Shown piece by piece: positions 50,995 to 59,624 of a stretch of 64,000 nucleotides of DNA (its first letter is position 1; every line of letters starts with the position of its first letter). This DNA comes from an uncultured Acidimicrobiaceae bacterium (GTDB taxonomy: Bacteria > Actinomycetota > Acidimicrobiia > Acidimicrobiales > SZUA-35). The stretch covers positions 62,001 to 126,000 of the forward strand of contig CAMYLA010000009.1 of assembly GCA_947259095.1 (NCBI GenBank), read 5' to 3'. A model generated the notes under the pieces. It ran no database searches and had not been told where the DNA came from. It was given only the letters and a program-made list of their open reading frames with translations. Made by a program: the position numbers and the translations under genes.

Positions 50995-51672
50995 TCAGCC
51001 GTCGTAGCCGACGTAGGTGACGATCTGCTCGGTCGGCCGCCGCTCGGACTCCACATTGTTGGCCGGGAACCCGTCGGCCGGGTAACCCATGGCCACGGTG
51101 ATCACGATGATCTCGTCTTCGGGGATGTTGGCGTGTTCCCGCACCACCGAGGATTGGCTGATGCCCTGCCCGTTGATGACCGAGCCGATGCCGCGGTCCC
51201 AGGCGGCGAGGACCATGCCGTAGATGAACTGTCCCAGGTCGAGGTAGGCCACCGTGCTGTGGGCCAGGACCCGATCGATGGTGCCGACCACCGACACCGG
51301 GGCCTCGAACTGGCGGAACCCCCGCATGGCCCAGTCGGTCCGGCGCTCCTTGTCATCCCAGGGGATGCCCATGGCCTCGAAGAGCTGACCGGCCACCCCC
51401 TTCTGCCGTTCCCGGTGGACCCCGGTGTAGCCACCGTGGCTGCTGATCTCCCGGTCCGGTGCGGCCCCGGCCATCATCTTGGCGGTGTTGCCGTTGCGGA
51501 TCCGCTCCAGCGGGTCGCCGGTGACCACGTGCACGTGCCACGGCTGGGAGTTCATCGACGATGGCGCCTGCTTGGCCACCGAGATGATCTCGTTCATGAT
51601 GTCTTTTGGGATCGATTCGGGCTTGTAGCCCCTGATGCTGCGCCGCTCGTTTGCGATCTTCTCGTAGTCCAC
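50995..51672 (-). CDS. nitroreductase-family flavoprotein
   Basis: A 225-residue FMN-dependent nitroreductase-fold protein. RRSIRGYKPESIPKDIM is the FMN-phosphate Arg region, APSSMNSQPWHVHVVTG the family signature, and GQFIYGMVLAAWDRGIGS and VAMGYPADGFPANN complete the fold. It reduces nitro compounds, quinones or an enone. GTG start at 51672, 10 bp after the thiolase stop, so it belongs to the acyl-CoA operon. It may act on an unsaturated intermediate. Confidence 0.85.
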   Translation of the reverse strand: MDYEKIANERRSIRGYKPESIPKDIMNEIISVAKQAPSSMNSQPWHVHVVTGDPLERIRNGNTAKMMAGAAPDREISSHGGYTGVHRERQKGVAGQLFEAMGIPWDDKERRTDWAMRGFRQFEAPVSVVGTIDRVLAHSTVAYLDLGQFIYGMVLAAWDRGIGSVINGQGISQSSVVREHANIPEDEIIVITVAMGYPADGFPANNVESERRPTEQIVTYVGYDG

Positions 51673-51682
51673 GGGGCTTCGG

Positions 51683-52882
51683 CTACCCCAGTTCGGGGCC
51701 GACGATGGCGGCGAAGCTCACGCAGTCTCCTGGCCGGCCGCCGAGGTTGTGGGTCAGACCCAGGGTCTTGCCTTCGTCGATCGAGCGGATCCGCCGTTCT
51801 TCCGGCGCCTCACCCCGCAGCTGGAGCCAGCACTCGAACAGCATCCGCAGCCCGGAGGCGCCGATCGGGTGGCCGAAACTCTTGAGCCCGCCGTCGGGGT
51901 TGACCGGCAGGTCGCCGTCGAGGTCGAAGGTCCCGGCCAGGACCTCCTTCCACCCCATGCCACGTTCGGCGAAGCCGAGATCCTCCATGAGTACCAGCTC
52001 GGTCGGGGTGAAGCAGTCGTGGACTTCGGCCATGGCGAGCTCGGCCCGGGGATCGGTGACCCCGGCCTGCTCGTAGGCGTCCTCGGCGCAGCGGACCACC
52101 TCGTTGAAGGTGGTGTAGTCGTAGTCGGAGTCCATCGGACCGGCGCCGGGGCCGGCGCTGAAGGCAAGGGCTTTCACATACAGCGGCTTGTCGGTGTAGT
52201 TGTGGGCGTCCTCGGCCCGGCACAGGATCGCCGCCGCCGAGCCGTCGCTGACCCCGGAGCAGTCGAAGATCCCGAGCTGGCCGGCCACCAGCGGTGCGTT
52301 GCAGATCGTGTCCTGCCCGACCTCCTTGCGGAACTGGGCTCTTGGATTGCGGGCGCCGTTGTAGTGGTTCTTCCAGGCGATACGGCCCATGACGTCCTTC
52401 AGCTCATCGCCGTCGACCCCGTACTTGGCGGCGTAGGCGGGGGCCAACAACGAGAACGCGGCCGGGGCGGTGATCTGGGCCTTGGTGCCATCGTCGGGGA
52501 TCTGCACACCGGTCAGGCCGGACATGCCGTTGTCCTTGAGTTTCTCGACCCCGATCGCCATCACAACGTCGTAGGCCCCGCAGGCCACGGCGTAGGCGGC
52601 GTTGCGGAACGCCTCGGAGCCGGTGGCACACATGTTCTCCACCCTGGTGACCGGCTTGTAATCGATCTTCAGCGGCTTGGCCAGGGTCAGCCCGGACGTG
52701 CCGGAGCCGGAGGTGCCGAACCAGAACGCGTCGACCTCGGCCTGCTCGATGCCCGCCGACTGGTAGGCCTCGGTTGCGGCATCGATCAACATGTCGTCGA
52801 CCGACCGGTCCCAGTGCTCGCCGAAGGGGGTGCACCCCATGCCGACGATCGCCACTCGATCCTTGATTCCCCGTGATGCCAT
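51683..52882 (-). CDS. thiolase (SCP-x/lipid-transfer type, intact Cys)
   Basis: A 399-residue thiolase. RVENMCATGSEAFRNAAYA gives the nucleophile Cys85. VHDCFTPTELVLMEDLG has HDCF, and GGLKSFGHPIGASGLRM has GHP. THNLGGRPGDCVSFAAIVG is the C-terminal active-site strand. FWFGTSGSGTSGLTLAKPLKIDYKPVT is typical of actinobacterial acetyl-CoA acetyltransferase-like members. It probably cleaves a 3-ketoacyl-CoA. ATG at 52882 with aaggag upstream. It is in one run with acyl-CoA dehydrogenase and SDR. Contrast with the Ser-bearing relative at 16146. Confidence 0.87.
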   Translation of the reverse strand: MASRGIKDRVAIVGMGCTPFGEHWDRSVDDMLIDAATEAYQSAGIEQAEVDAFWFGTSGSGTSGLTLAKPLKIDYKPVTRVENMCATGSEAFRNAAYAVACGAYDVVMAIGVEKLKDNGMSGLTGVQIPDDGTKAQITAPAAFSLLAPAYAAKYGVDGDELKDVMGRIAWKNHYNGARNPRAQFRKEVGQDTICNAPLVAGQLGIFDCSGVSDGSAAAILCRAEDAHNYTDKPLYVKALAFSAGPGAGPMDSDYDYTTFNEVVRCAEDAYEQAGVTDPRAELAMAEVHDCFTPTELVLMEDLGFAERGMGWKEVLAGTFDLDGDLPVNPDGGLKSFGHPIGASGLRMLFECWLQLRGEAPEERRIRSIDEGKTLGLTHNLGGRPGDCVSFAAIVGPELG

Positions 52883-53032
52883 GACTTCGCTCCTTCCGGC
52901 GCCAGCTGCCCTCCCGGTCAGTCTTGCATCTCTCGCTGCGCCCAACCAGCTACGCGCTGGCCGGCCAGGCGAGGCGAACAGCGACCGGCAGGTGGCTGCG
53001 ACCGGCGGGCTCTGCGCCCCGCCGGTTCTCGC

Positions 53033-54319
53033 TCAGCCGCTCTGGGTGCCGACCACCAGGTCCCGGAACGGCAGGTCCTTGTCGACCGACGGCTCCCTCG
53101 GCAGGCCGAGTACCCGCTCCCCGATGATGTTGCGCTGGATCTCGTTGGTGCCACCGGCGATGCCGCTGGAGAAGGTGGTCAGCGCCTCCTTGGCCCACAC
53201 GCCGCCACCGGAACGGCCGTCACCTGCCGCCGGGTCGACCGACTCAGCGGCCTCGGCGTCCGAGCCGGTCACGACCCACGCCGCCGCAGCGGGGCCGACG
53301 ATGGCCAGCGACAGGTCCCGGTAGGCAGCGGCGATCCGGGAACCGGCCAGCTTGCCAAGCGACCCGCCGGGACCCGGGGTCTTGCCCGCTTCCGCCTCGG
53401 CCCGCGTCCTCATGGCCATCAGGCTCTGGCACACCTCGGCGGCGTACAGCTCCATCAGCCGCTGCCGGATCAGCGGATCCTCGATCCGATCCCGCAGGCG
53501 AGCCTCGTCGATCAGCTTGTCGGTCCGCTCGTGGAGGACGCCGCCCTTCTGACCGGTGCCGATGGCAACCCGTTCATACATCAGCATGGCGGTGGCCAGA
53601 CGCCAGCCCTCGTTGAGCGGGCCGATCTGATGATCGACCGGGATCCGCACGTCGGTGAAGAAGACCTCGTTGAATCGCATCCCACCGTCGATCTGATGGA
53701 TGGGCCGGATCTCCACACCGGGGGCGTTCATGTCGATGATGAACATGGTGATGCCCCGGTGTTTCGGTTGATCGGGATCGGTCCTGGCAATCACGATGCC
53801 CCGGTCGCAGAGGTGGGCGCTGGTGGTCCACACCTTCTGCCCGTTCAGGAGCCACTCGTCGCCGTCGCGCACGGCCCGACTCTGGAGACTGGCGACATCC
53901 GATCCCGCCCCCGGCTCCGAGAACATCTGGCACCACACCTCGTCGCCCCGGATCACCTTGGCCTGGTAGGCGGCCCGCTGCTCCACCGTTCCATACTCGT
54001 TCAGCATGGGCAGGCACATGCCCTGGCTGATGCCGAGCATGGCGGTCATGCGGGGAAAGCGGGCCGCCTCCTCCCGCCAGATCGCCTCGTGTTCGGCGGT
54101 CAACCCCTGCCCGCCGTACTCGACCGGGTAGGCCAGCCCGGCCAGGCCGGCGTCGAACAGTTCGGCTTGGAACGCCCTGGCCTCGGCCATCGCCACACTG
54201 CCCCGAGGGTCTTCGACGCCGGCTCCCGGCTCGTCGCCGGCGTTCTCGGTGAGGAAGGTCACGCACCGAGTTCGGAATCGGGCCAGATCACCGGCCCCGT
54301 TGTGGGTCTGCTGTTCCAT
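53033..54319 (-). CDS. acyl-CoA dehydrogenase
   Basis: A 428-residue acyl-CoA dehydrogenase of the large actinobacterial type. CQMFSEPGAGSDVASLQSRA is the FAD/substrate signature 1. DEWLLNGQKVWTTSAHLCDRG follows. The C-terminal signature is FSSGIAGGTNEIQRNIIGERVLGLP; the catalytic Glu of other members corresponds to the GGTNEIQ region. AYPVEYGGQGLTAEHEAIWREE is typical of FadE-like members. A gaggag ribosome site precedes the ATG. It begins the run ACAD-thiolase-nitroreductase-SDR, giving the dehydrogenation step. Confidence 0.88.
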   Translation of the reverse strand: MEQQTHNGAGDLARFRTRCVTFLTENAGDEPGAGVEDPRGSVAMAEARAFQAELFDAGLAGLAYPVEYGGQGLTAEHEAIWREEAARFPRMTAMLGISQGMCLPMLNEYGTVEQRAAYQAKVIRGDEVWCQMFSEPGAGSDVASLQSRAVRDGDEWLLNGQKVWTTSAHLCDRGIVIARTDPDQPKHRGITMFIIDMNAPGVEIRPIHQIDGGMRFNEVFFTDVRIPVDHQIGPLNEGWRLATAMLMYERVAIGTGQKGGVLHERTDKLIDEARLRDRIEDPLIRQRLMELYAAEVCQSLMAMRTRAEAEAGKTPGPGGSLGKLAGSRIAAAYRDLSLAIVGPAAAAWVVTGSDAEAAESVDPAAGDGRSGGGVWAKEALTTFSSGIAGGTNEIQRNIIGERVLGLPREPSVDKDLPFRDLVVGTQSG

Positions 54320-54343
54320 GAACGCTCCTCGATCTGTCGTTGG

Positions 54344-54646
54344 TCAGGTGATGGCGAAGGCCGGAAGGACGTCTTCGACCAGGTGCCGGCCCGAGGTCCG
54401 GGCCTGGTCGCGGTCGGCCCCGGCGCTGGAACCGACCAACGCGAACACCACACGATCAGCGGATCGGGCCCCGGCGGTGACCACCTTCGGTCCGGTAGCC
54501 GCAACCTCCACCGCAACCCGAGGATCGTCGTCTCGTCGCCAGGCCATGCGGCTGGCCTCCGGCGTGTCGGCCAACCGCAGGGTCACCTGCTCCGCCCGCC
54601 GGGCCGCCGCTCGCGGCGACGAGGTCATGATGGTCCACAGTTTCAT
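54344..54646 (-). pseudogene. luciferase-like (LLM) flavin/F420 oxidoreductase with large internal deletion
   Basis: A 100-codon frame joining two separated parts of an LLM-class oxidoreductase. The start MKLWTIMTSSPRAAARRAEQ resembles the first 20 residues of the family. The next residues, LADTPEASRMAW then VAVEVAATGPKVV and AGARSADRVVFALVG, match a segment that normally lies some 150 residues further on. The TIM-barrel middle is absent and the end is short, so it cannot fold as an LLM enzyme. The frame stayed open across the deletion. It sits 24 bp upstream of the acyl-CoA dehydrogenase start. Confidence 0.6.
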
Positions 54647-54778
54647 GGGTACTCCCTGGGCGGGCTCACCCGAGCCGCCATGAACATCTTCGCCCCAACG
54701 AGCCGTCGTCGACAATCGGTTGGTGTCGCCACTTCCCGCCCCGGCGTCATGCGGCCGCGGCGGGGTCGTGGTAACCGC

Positions 54779-55390
54779 TCAGGAACGATCGGATCGGCCG
54801 GGCCCGGGCGGGCGCCTGGTCTCCGCCGGAACGCCGAGCTCGTCGAGCCGGGCCGCCACGCCGAGGCGAACCCGATCGACGGCCTCGAGTGGCGGATCGG
54901 CCGGGCCGGTCTCGGCCCAGGCCGCGACCTCCCCGGCCAGCCGCTCGAGGTCCACGGCAACGGCGAGCAGTGGGACCGCAAGCCGCTCCTCGTGTTCCAG
55001 CGATCGTCGCTCCTCATAGCCGGCCAGAAGCCCGGCCTCGTTCACCCCGGCGGCGACCAGGCGGGCCAGATCGGCGGTGCGGGCATCGGCATAGGGCTCG
55101 CCCGGCGGCTTGGCCAGGCCCTGGGGCGTCAGGCTTCGGTCGCAGGTCACGCCATGGCGGGACAGCACCCTTGAGGCGTGACCGATGGCAGCGTCGAGCC
55201 GCCGCATCGCCTCGATCACCGAACCGACACGTACCGGATCCGGCTGTGCCAGGCGGACCAGCGCCGACCGGAGGGTCCAGTCTCCCTGGTGGGGAGCCTC
55301 GCCGTAGTTCAGCAATGACCGGACGGGGTCCACCTCCTCGGCCTCGTGGTGGCGTTCGGCCAGCAGTCGCCCCAGCTCTTTCGGATCCAT
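54779..55390 (-). CDS. hypothetical helical protein
   Basis: A 203-residue, Arg/Glu/Leu-rich, probably all-helical cytoplasmic protein with no family I recognise. Segments such as VRVGSVIEAMRRLDAAIGHASRVL and LLAVAVDLERLAGEVAAWAE read as amphipathic helices. No membrane segment or signal is present. The ATG at 55390 is preferred over one at 55399 because a TACCAT box ends 7 nt before it. Its last residues are Pro/Arg-rich. The neighbours (LLM remnant, divergent LprG-like gene) give no functional hint. Confidence 0.55.
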   Translation of the reverse strand: MDPKELGRLLAERHHEAEEVDPVRSLLNYGEAPHQGDWTLRSALVRLAQPDPVRVGSVIEAMRRLDAAIGHASRVLSRHGVTCDRSLTPQGLAKPPGEPYADARTADLARLVAAGVNEAGLLAGYEERRSLEHEERLAVPLLAVAVDLERLAGEVAAWAETGPADPPLEAVDRVRLGVAARLDELGVPAETRRPPGPGRSDRS

Positions 55391-55397
55391 CCCGCTC

Positions 55398-55403
55398 ATG
55401 GTA
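55398..55403 (-). promoter_or_regulatory. -10 box TACCAT, leaderless start
   Basis: On the minus strand TACCAT is followed by 7 nt and the ATG at 55390 of the hypothetical gene. The alternative ATG at 55399 lies within the box. Confidence 0.45.
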
Positions 55404-55603
55404 GGGACAACCGATCACCGGCGGGTTCAGACACGATCAGACACCGCGAGGCGATCGGTAGCCAACTCGGCATCATGGGATTCTCCGGGGCGGCCGGCGG
55501 GTGGCGGCCGTGGTGACCACGACCGAGACGAACCGCCGCAACACCATCATGACGCTCCGGTTTCGCCGACCGGCGGTGCGGGCGCGCCGTGCGGGACTTG
55601 CCG

Positions 55604-55609
55604 TACCAT
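55604..55609 (+). promoter_or_regulatory. -10 box TACCAT, leaderless start of LprG-like gene
   Basis: TACCAT ends 6 nt before the ATG at 55616, with no ribosome site. This supports 55616 over an in-frame start 27 nt upstream. Confidence 0.5.
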
Positions 55610-55615
55610 CACCCA

Positions 55616-56389
55616 ATGGTATGGCCCCGTGGTTGGCTGATCGTCTCGATCGCCGTCGTCATTGTGTTGGCTGCGTGCAGCGAATCGTCCACGTCCGGCG
55701 AGGAAGGTGGGGCCGAGCGCCAAGCCGACGAGATCGTGGCCGACGCCGCAGTCGCCATGGCCGACGTCGAGTCGGCGGCCTTCACCATCGAGCAGACCGG
55801 TGCCACGATCTTCATCGACGATGGGGGCCAGCTGGGGTTTCTGTCGGCCGTCGGTCGCTACGCCGGCCCGTCGTCGGCCGAAGCGATCCTGGATGTCACG
55901 GCCCGTGGTTTCACGACGCAGGTCGGTGCGAAGGCGATCGCCGGCACCGTGTGGTTCACCAACCCCTTGACCGGTGCCTGGGCCGAAGCCCCGGACGGTT
56001 TCACATTCGATCTCGCAACCGTTTTTGATGAACAACTTGGTTTCCCGGCACTTCTGAGCGAGGCGACGGCAACGGCCGAACTCGTCGACGATGAGGCCGA
56101 CGACGGCGATGGGGACGGCGATGGGGACGGCGATGCCGCCGGCGACGGCCTCGATTCTGCCCACCACGTCCGAGCGGCGGTGACCGCCGAGCGTGTGGCG
56201 GTGCTGACCGGCGGGCTGATCACCGAGGGGACCGACGTCGAGGTGTGGATCGACATGGACACGAACCGGGTCATCGAGGCCCGCTTCGATCTGCCCGTCG
56301 ATGACGCCACCAGCAGCTGGCGAATGACGGTCGGCGACTATGACGAGGAGGTCGTCATCGAACCTCCCGAACTCGACGCCGAAGGCTGA
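55616..56389 (+). CDS. LppX/LprAFG-family lipoprotein (LprG-like)
   Basis: A 257-residue exported lipoprotein. The signal peptide ends in the lipobox VLAAC (Cys near 19). VADAAVAMADVESAAFTIEQTG begins the LppX_LprAFG fold, which binds acylated lipids in a hydrophobic cavity. GFTTQVGAKAIAGTVWFTNPLTGAW and VEVWIDMDTNRVIEARF follow. An Asp/Gly run (DGDGDGDGDGD) encoded by tandem gacggcgatggg repeats near 56100-56135 interrupts the fold. It is followed 1 bp later by a P55-like MFS gene, as in the mycobacterial lprG-p55 operon that moves triacylglycerols and other lipids to the envelope. Confidence 0.75.
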   Translation: MVWPRGWLIVSIAVVIVLAACSESSTSGEEGGAERQADEIVADAAVAMADVESAAFTIEQTGATIFIDDGGQLGFLSAVGRYAGPSSAEAILDVTARGFTTQVGAKAIAGTVWFTNPLTGAWAEAPDGFTFDLATVFDEQLGFPALLSEATATAELVDDEADDGDGDGDGDGDAAGDGLDSAHHVRAAVTAERVAVLTGGLITEGTDVEVWIDMDTNRVIEARFDLPVDDATSSWRMTVGDYDEEVVIEPPELDAEG

Positions 56390-56390
56390 G

Positions 56391-57899
56391 GTGGCCGATC
56401 GGCGCCCCTCCCCCCGTTCGGTGATGGCGGTCGTCGCCTTCGGCGTGTTCGTTGCCGCAGACGATCTGATGGTGGTGGCGACGATGCTGCGGCCGATCAT
56501 CAACGACTTCGAGCTGGTGATTCCCGACGACCTCGACGATGCCGCGTGGATCGTCAACGTCTATCTCATCGCCTACATCGCGGTCATGCCGGTGGCCGGG
56601 CAACTCAGCGACGCCATCGGCCGCCGAGCCGTCTTCATGGGCTCGCTCCTGCTCTTCATCGCAGGCTCGCTGGTGGTGCCGGCCGCCGACAGCCTGGCGG
56701 TCCTGCTGGCGGGACGGGTTCTGACCGCACTGGGGGGCGGTGCGCTGGTTCCGGTGGCGTTTGCGGTTGCCGGAGACCTCTACTCCGGTCGGAGCCGGGC
56801 CAGAGCGCTCGGCTTGTTGGGGGCGGTCGAGACGATCGGCTGGGTTTGGGGGCCGCTGTACGGCGCCATCCTGGTGCGGTTCCTGTCCTGGCGCTGGCAG
56901 TTTCACCTGAACATCCCCCTTGCGTTGTTCGGAATGGCGATCGGGTGGCGGGTTCTCGAACCCACTCGCCGAGCCGGAAGACACATCGACTGGCTCGGTG
57001 CGGCCCTGTTGACCGTCGGGCTGGTCACGTTGAACCTGGCGCTGCTGGGCGAGGCCAAGATCCAGACCGTGACCGGGCTCGAGGAATTGGCCGACAATGC
57101 CGGGGGCGGTCTTGGGACCCGGTGGCTGTACCCGGTGGCCGCCGTGGCTCTCTGGCTCTTCGTCTGGTGGGAGCGGCAAGCCAGGGAGCCGCTCATCGGG
57201 CCGGAGCTTGTCAGGCGCAAACCGGTGATCGCCGCCCTGGTGGTCAACGGTCTGGTCGGCTGCGGCCTGGTCATCGCCCTGGTCAACGTCCCGTTGTTCG
57301 TCAACATCGTCGAGGGCTCGGTGGCGCGGAGCGCAGTGCTGTCGGGATGGTTGCTCACCGCGCTGACCGTGGCCATGGCCATCACCTCCTACCTGGGCGG
57401 GGTGGCGGCCGGCCGACTCGGTCATCGCTCCCCCACCGTCGTCGGCCTGGCCTTGGGAGCGGGCGGCCTCGTGCTGATGGGCTCGATCTGGGCACCAGAG
57501 ACGGCACCGGTGGTGATGGCCTTGCAGTTGGCTCTCGTCGGTGCCGGGATCGGTCTGGTCTTCGCCCCGACCAACACCGTCGTGGTCGATGGCGCCACCG
57601 ACGACCGCCGGGGAGCTGCAGCCGGCCTGGTCATCGTGGCCAGACTCATCGGATTCAGCGCCGGTCTGGCCGCTCTGACGGCGTGGGGCCTGCGCCGCTA
57701 CGACGAGCTGCGAGGCGAGGTCGAGCTCCCTCCGCTCGACGATCCTGGCTACACCGACGCCCTGGCCGACGCCACCATCGCCGTCTCCACATCAGCTCTG
57801 GCCGAGACGTTCGTCGGAGCCGGCATCGCGTTGGTCGCCGCCGTCGCCGTTGTGTCGTTGCTGGCCAGGAACAGCTCCGATTCGCTCCCCACCAAGTGA
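56391..57899 (+). CDS. MFS transporter, P55 (Rv1410c)-like
   Basis: A 502-residue DHA2-type MFS transporter, closer to mycobacterial P55 than to drug pumps. AAWIVNVYLIAYIAVMPVAG and QLSDAIGRRAVFMGSLLL (motif A) are early. GGALVPVAFAVAGDLYSG and GLLGAVETIGWVWGPLYGA match P55's helix 4-5 region, and GLVIVARLIGFSAGLAALTA and WGLRRYDEL match its C-terminal region. P55 exports lipids with its lipoprotein partner LprG. The GTG at 56391 begins 1 bp after the lipoprotein stop. The frame is open upstream inside that gene but is not used. Confidence 0.85.
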   Translation: MADRRPSPRSVMAVVAFGVFVAADDLMVVATMLRPIINDFELVIPDDLDDAAWIVNVYLIAYIAVMPVAGQLSDAIGRRAVFMGSLLLFIAGSLVVPAADSLAVLLAGRVLTALGGGALVPVAFAVAGDLYSGRSRARALGLLGAVETIGWVWGPLYGAILVRFLSWRWQFHLNIPLALFGMAIGWRVLEPTRRAGRHIDWLGAALLTVGLVTLNLALLGEAKIQTVTGLEELADNAGGGLGTRWLYPVAAVALWLFVWWERQAREPLIGPELVRRKPVIAALVVNGLVGCGLVIALVNVPLFVNIVEGSVARSAVLSGWLLTALTVAMAITSYLGGVAAGRLGHRSPTVVGLALGAGGLVLMGSIWAPETAPVVMALQLALVGAGIGLVFAPTNTVVVDGATDDRRGAAAGLVIVARLIGFSAGLAALTAWGLRRYDELRGEVELPPLDDPGYTDALADATIAVSTSALAETFVGAGIALVAAVAVVSLLARNSSDSLPTK

Positions 57900-57998
57900 C
57901 GCCCGGGGTTCTCCTCTCCGGTCGAGCCGATGGCATGCTCAATGCAGCGGCGGAGGGTCGGTCAACCGACCGACCTCGCCCGACGAAAGGCCGTTCCG

Positions 57999-58562
57999 AT
58001 GATCGAAACCCCGGCATACCTCGTCGTCAGCACCAGCGGCAAGGTCGAGTTGCGTGCCTATTCGCCGTACATCGTCGCCGAGGTGGACGTCCAGGCCACG
58101 AACCTCCGCCGGGCTGCGGAGGCGGGCTTCAGACCCCTGGCGGGATATATCTTCGGCGGCAACGTCCCCCAGGACAAAATCGCCATGACGGCGCCGGTGA
58201 CCGCCGAGGCCAAGGGCGAGAAGATCTCGATGACCGCGCCGGTGACATCGTCGGTCGATGCCGACGGCACCTACACGGTCCGGTTCTCGATGCCGGCAAA
58301 GTGGACCATGGACACGTTGCCGACACCGAAGAACCCCGGGGTGCGGCTGGTCGAGGTGGATGCCCATCATGTGCTGGCGATCAAATACCGCGGCCAAAGC
58401 GACGCGAAACGCATGGCGTCGGGGGCAGAACAGCTGCTGCGCCATGCCGCCGAGAACGGCTTCAGCCCGGAAGGTGAGCCGACCTGGGCCGGGTACAGCG
58501 CTCCCTATGTGCCCGTGCCGCTCCGGAAGTGGGAGATGCTGCTCCAGGTTCGCCGACCATGA
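57999..58562 (+). CDS. SOUL-family heme-binding-like protein
   Basis: A 187-residue SOUL/HEBP domain protein. IETPAYLVVSTSGKVELRAYSPYIVAEV starts the fold. AGYIFGGNVPQDKIAMTAPV with its repeat KISMTAPVTSS is the family hallmark. RFSMPAKWTMDTLPTPKNP and the closing YSAPYVPVPLRKWEMLL agree. Members bind heme or tetrapyrroles in animals; the role in bacteria is unclear. A gaaagg ribosome site precedes the ATG. It follows the P55-like gene by about 100 bp and could share its transcript. Confidence 0.87.
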   Translation: MIETPAYLVVSTSGKVELRAYSPYIVAEVDVQATNLRRAAEAGFRPLAGYIFGGNVPQDKIAMTAPVTAEAKGEKISMTAPVTSSVDADGTYTVRFSMPAKWTMDTLPTPKNPGVRLVEVDAHHVLAIKYRGQSDAKRMASGAEQLLRHAAENGFSPEGEPTWAGYSAPYVPVPLRKWEMLLQVRRP

Positions 58563-58626
58563 GAACCGGGGACCGATCGTCGACTCGGGCTCCCCGGACG
58601 CAATGGCCCTCGTGGCCCAGGCCGGC

Positions 58627-59556
58627 CTATGCCAGGCTTGCGGCCCCGACCTGGACGGCACCGTAGATGGCCACCAGCGGCACGGCCATGCGCCAGTCGT
58701 AGCGTCGGGACCGGGCAACGACCACCGTGGCCAGGAGCACGCCGACCGCCACCAGGGTGGTGCCGGCGTGGACGGCGGAGGAGACCGATGAGCTGAAGAT
58801 GGCGGGGCCGATCCCGACCGAGAGGGTGGCATCGACGAACGATGACCCGAAGATGTCGCCAATCGCCATGGACGACGCACCGCGACGGATGGCGGTCCAG
58901 TCCACAAACAGTTCCGGAAGCGACGTGCCGATCGCGAGCGCAGCGAAGCTCCCGACGAATTCGGGGATACCAAGCGTCTCGGCGATTCTGAGGAACGACT
59001 CGACGATGGCCACGGCCAGGACGCCGACGAGGGCCAGCCAGCCGATGGTGGAAACCACTCGGCGCCTGAGACGGCCACCGGGGTCCGACAGCTTCGGCCG
59101 TTCCCGGAGCTCGCCCTGCCCGAGAAGAGCGGTACCGGCAAGCCACAGGCCGATGAGGACGAGCCCATCCACGTGGGAGAACTGGCCGTCGTCGACGACC
59201 AGTCGAACCACCACCACCGAGAACACCGTTGTGGTTCCAACCGCGATGACGAAGTTTCGATTCGTGGTGATCTGCCCTCGGGCCAGGCAGAGCAGTCCGA
59301 GGGTCAGCGTGACCTGGGTGAGGACAGAACCCATGGAATCGCCGAGGTTCACGTCTCCGTGGCCGGTTGCCGAGGCCACGATCGAGTTGGCGATCTCAGG
59401 GAGGTCGGTGCCGATGGCCATGACCGTCAGTCCGACAACCGCGGGAGGGATCTTCATGTGTTCCGCAATCCCGATGGCCGAGGTGACCGCCCGCCCACTG
59501 GCGAAGGCGGTGCCGACGATACCGATCAGCATGATCAGCAACCAGACCGCGATCAT
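58627..59556 (-). CDS. Na+/Ca2+ exchanger family protein
   Basis: A 309-residue cation/Ca2+ exchanger of the NCX/YrbG type with about ten helices. The two inverted alpha-repeats are visible as VMAIGTDLPEIANSIVASA and LAIGTSLPELFVDWTAI, each with the ion-binding GT-x-LPE motif, followed by GDSMGS and GDIFGSSFVDA. It exchanges Na+ or H+ for Ca2+ across the inner membrane. The ATG at 59556 is likely; a GTG 6 nt upstream is possible. Convergent with the SOUL gene and downstream of the universal stress protein gene. Confidence 0.85.
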   Translation of the reverse strand: MIAVWLLIMLIGIVGTAFASGRAVTSAIGIAEHMKIPPAVVGLTVMAIGTDLPEIANSIVASATGHGDVNLGDSMGSVLTQVTLTLGLLCLARGQITTNRNFVIAVGTTTVFSVVVVRLVVDDGQFSHVDGLVLIGLWLAGTALLGQGELRERPKLSDPGGRLRRRVVSTIGWLALVGVLAVAIVESFLRIAETLGIPEFVGSFAALAIGTSLPELFVDWTAIRRGASSMAIGDIFGSSFVDATLSVGIGPAIFSSSVSSAVHAGTTLVAVGVLLATVVVARSRRYDWRMAVPLVAIYGAVQVGAASLA

Positions 59557-59624
59557 GGCCCGCACCGGATCATGAGCCCAGCTGCCGTGCCTGGGCCCGT
59601 TGGCCGTGCATACATGGCGCAGGC

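Noticed and set aside
50035-51885. 616-codon plus-strand frame over the SDR and nitroreductase genes
   Set aside because: Antisense to two clear enzymes and without any domain pattern.
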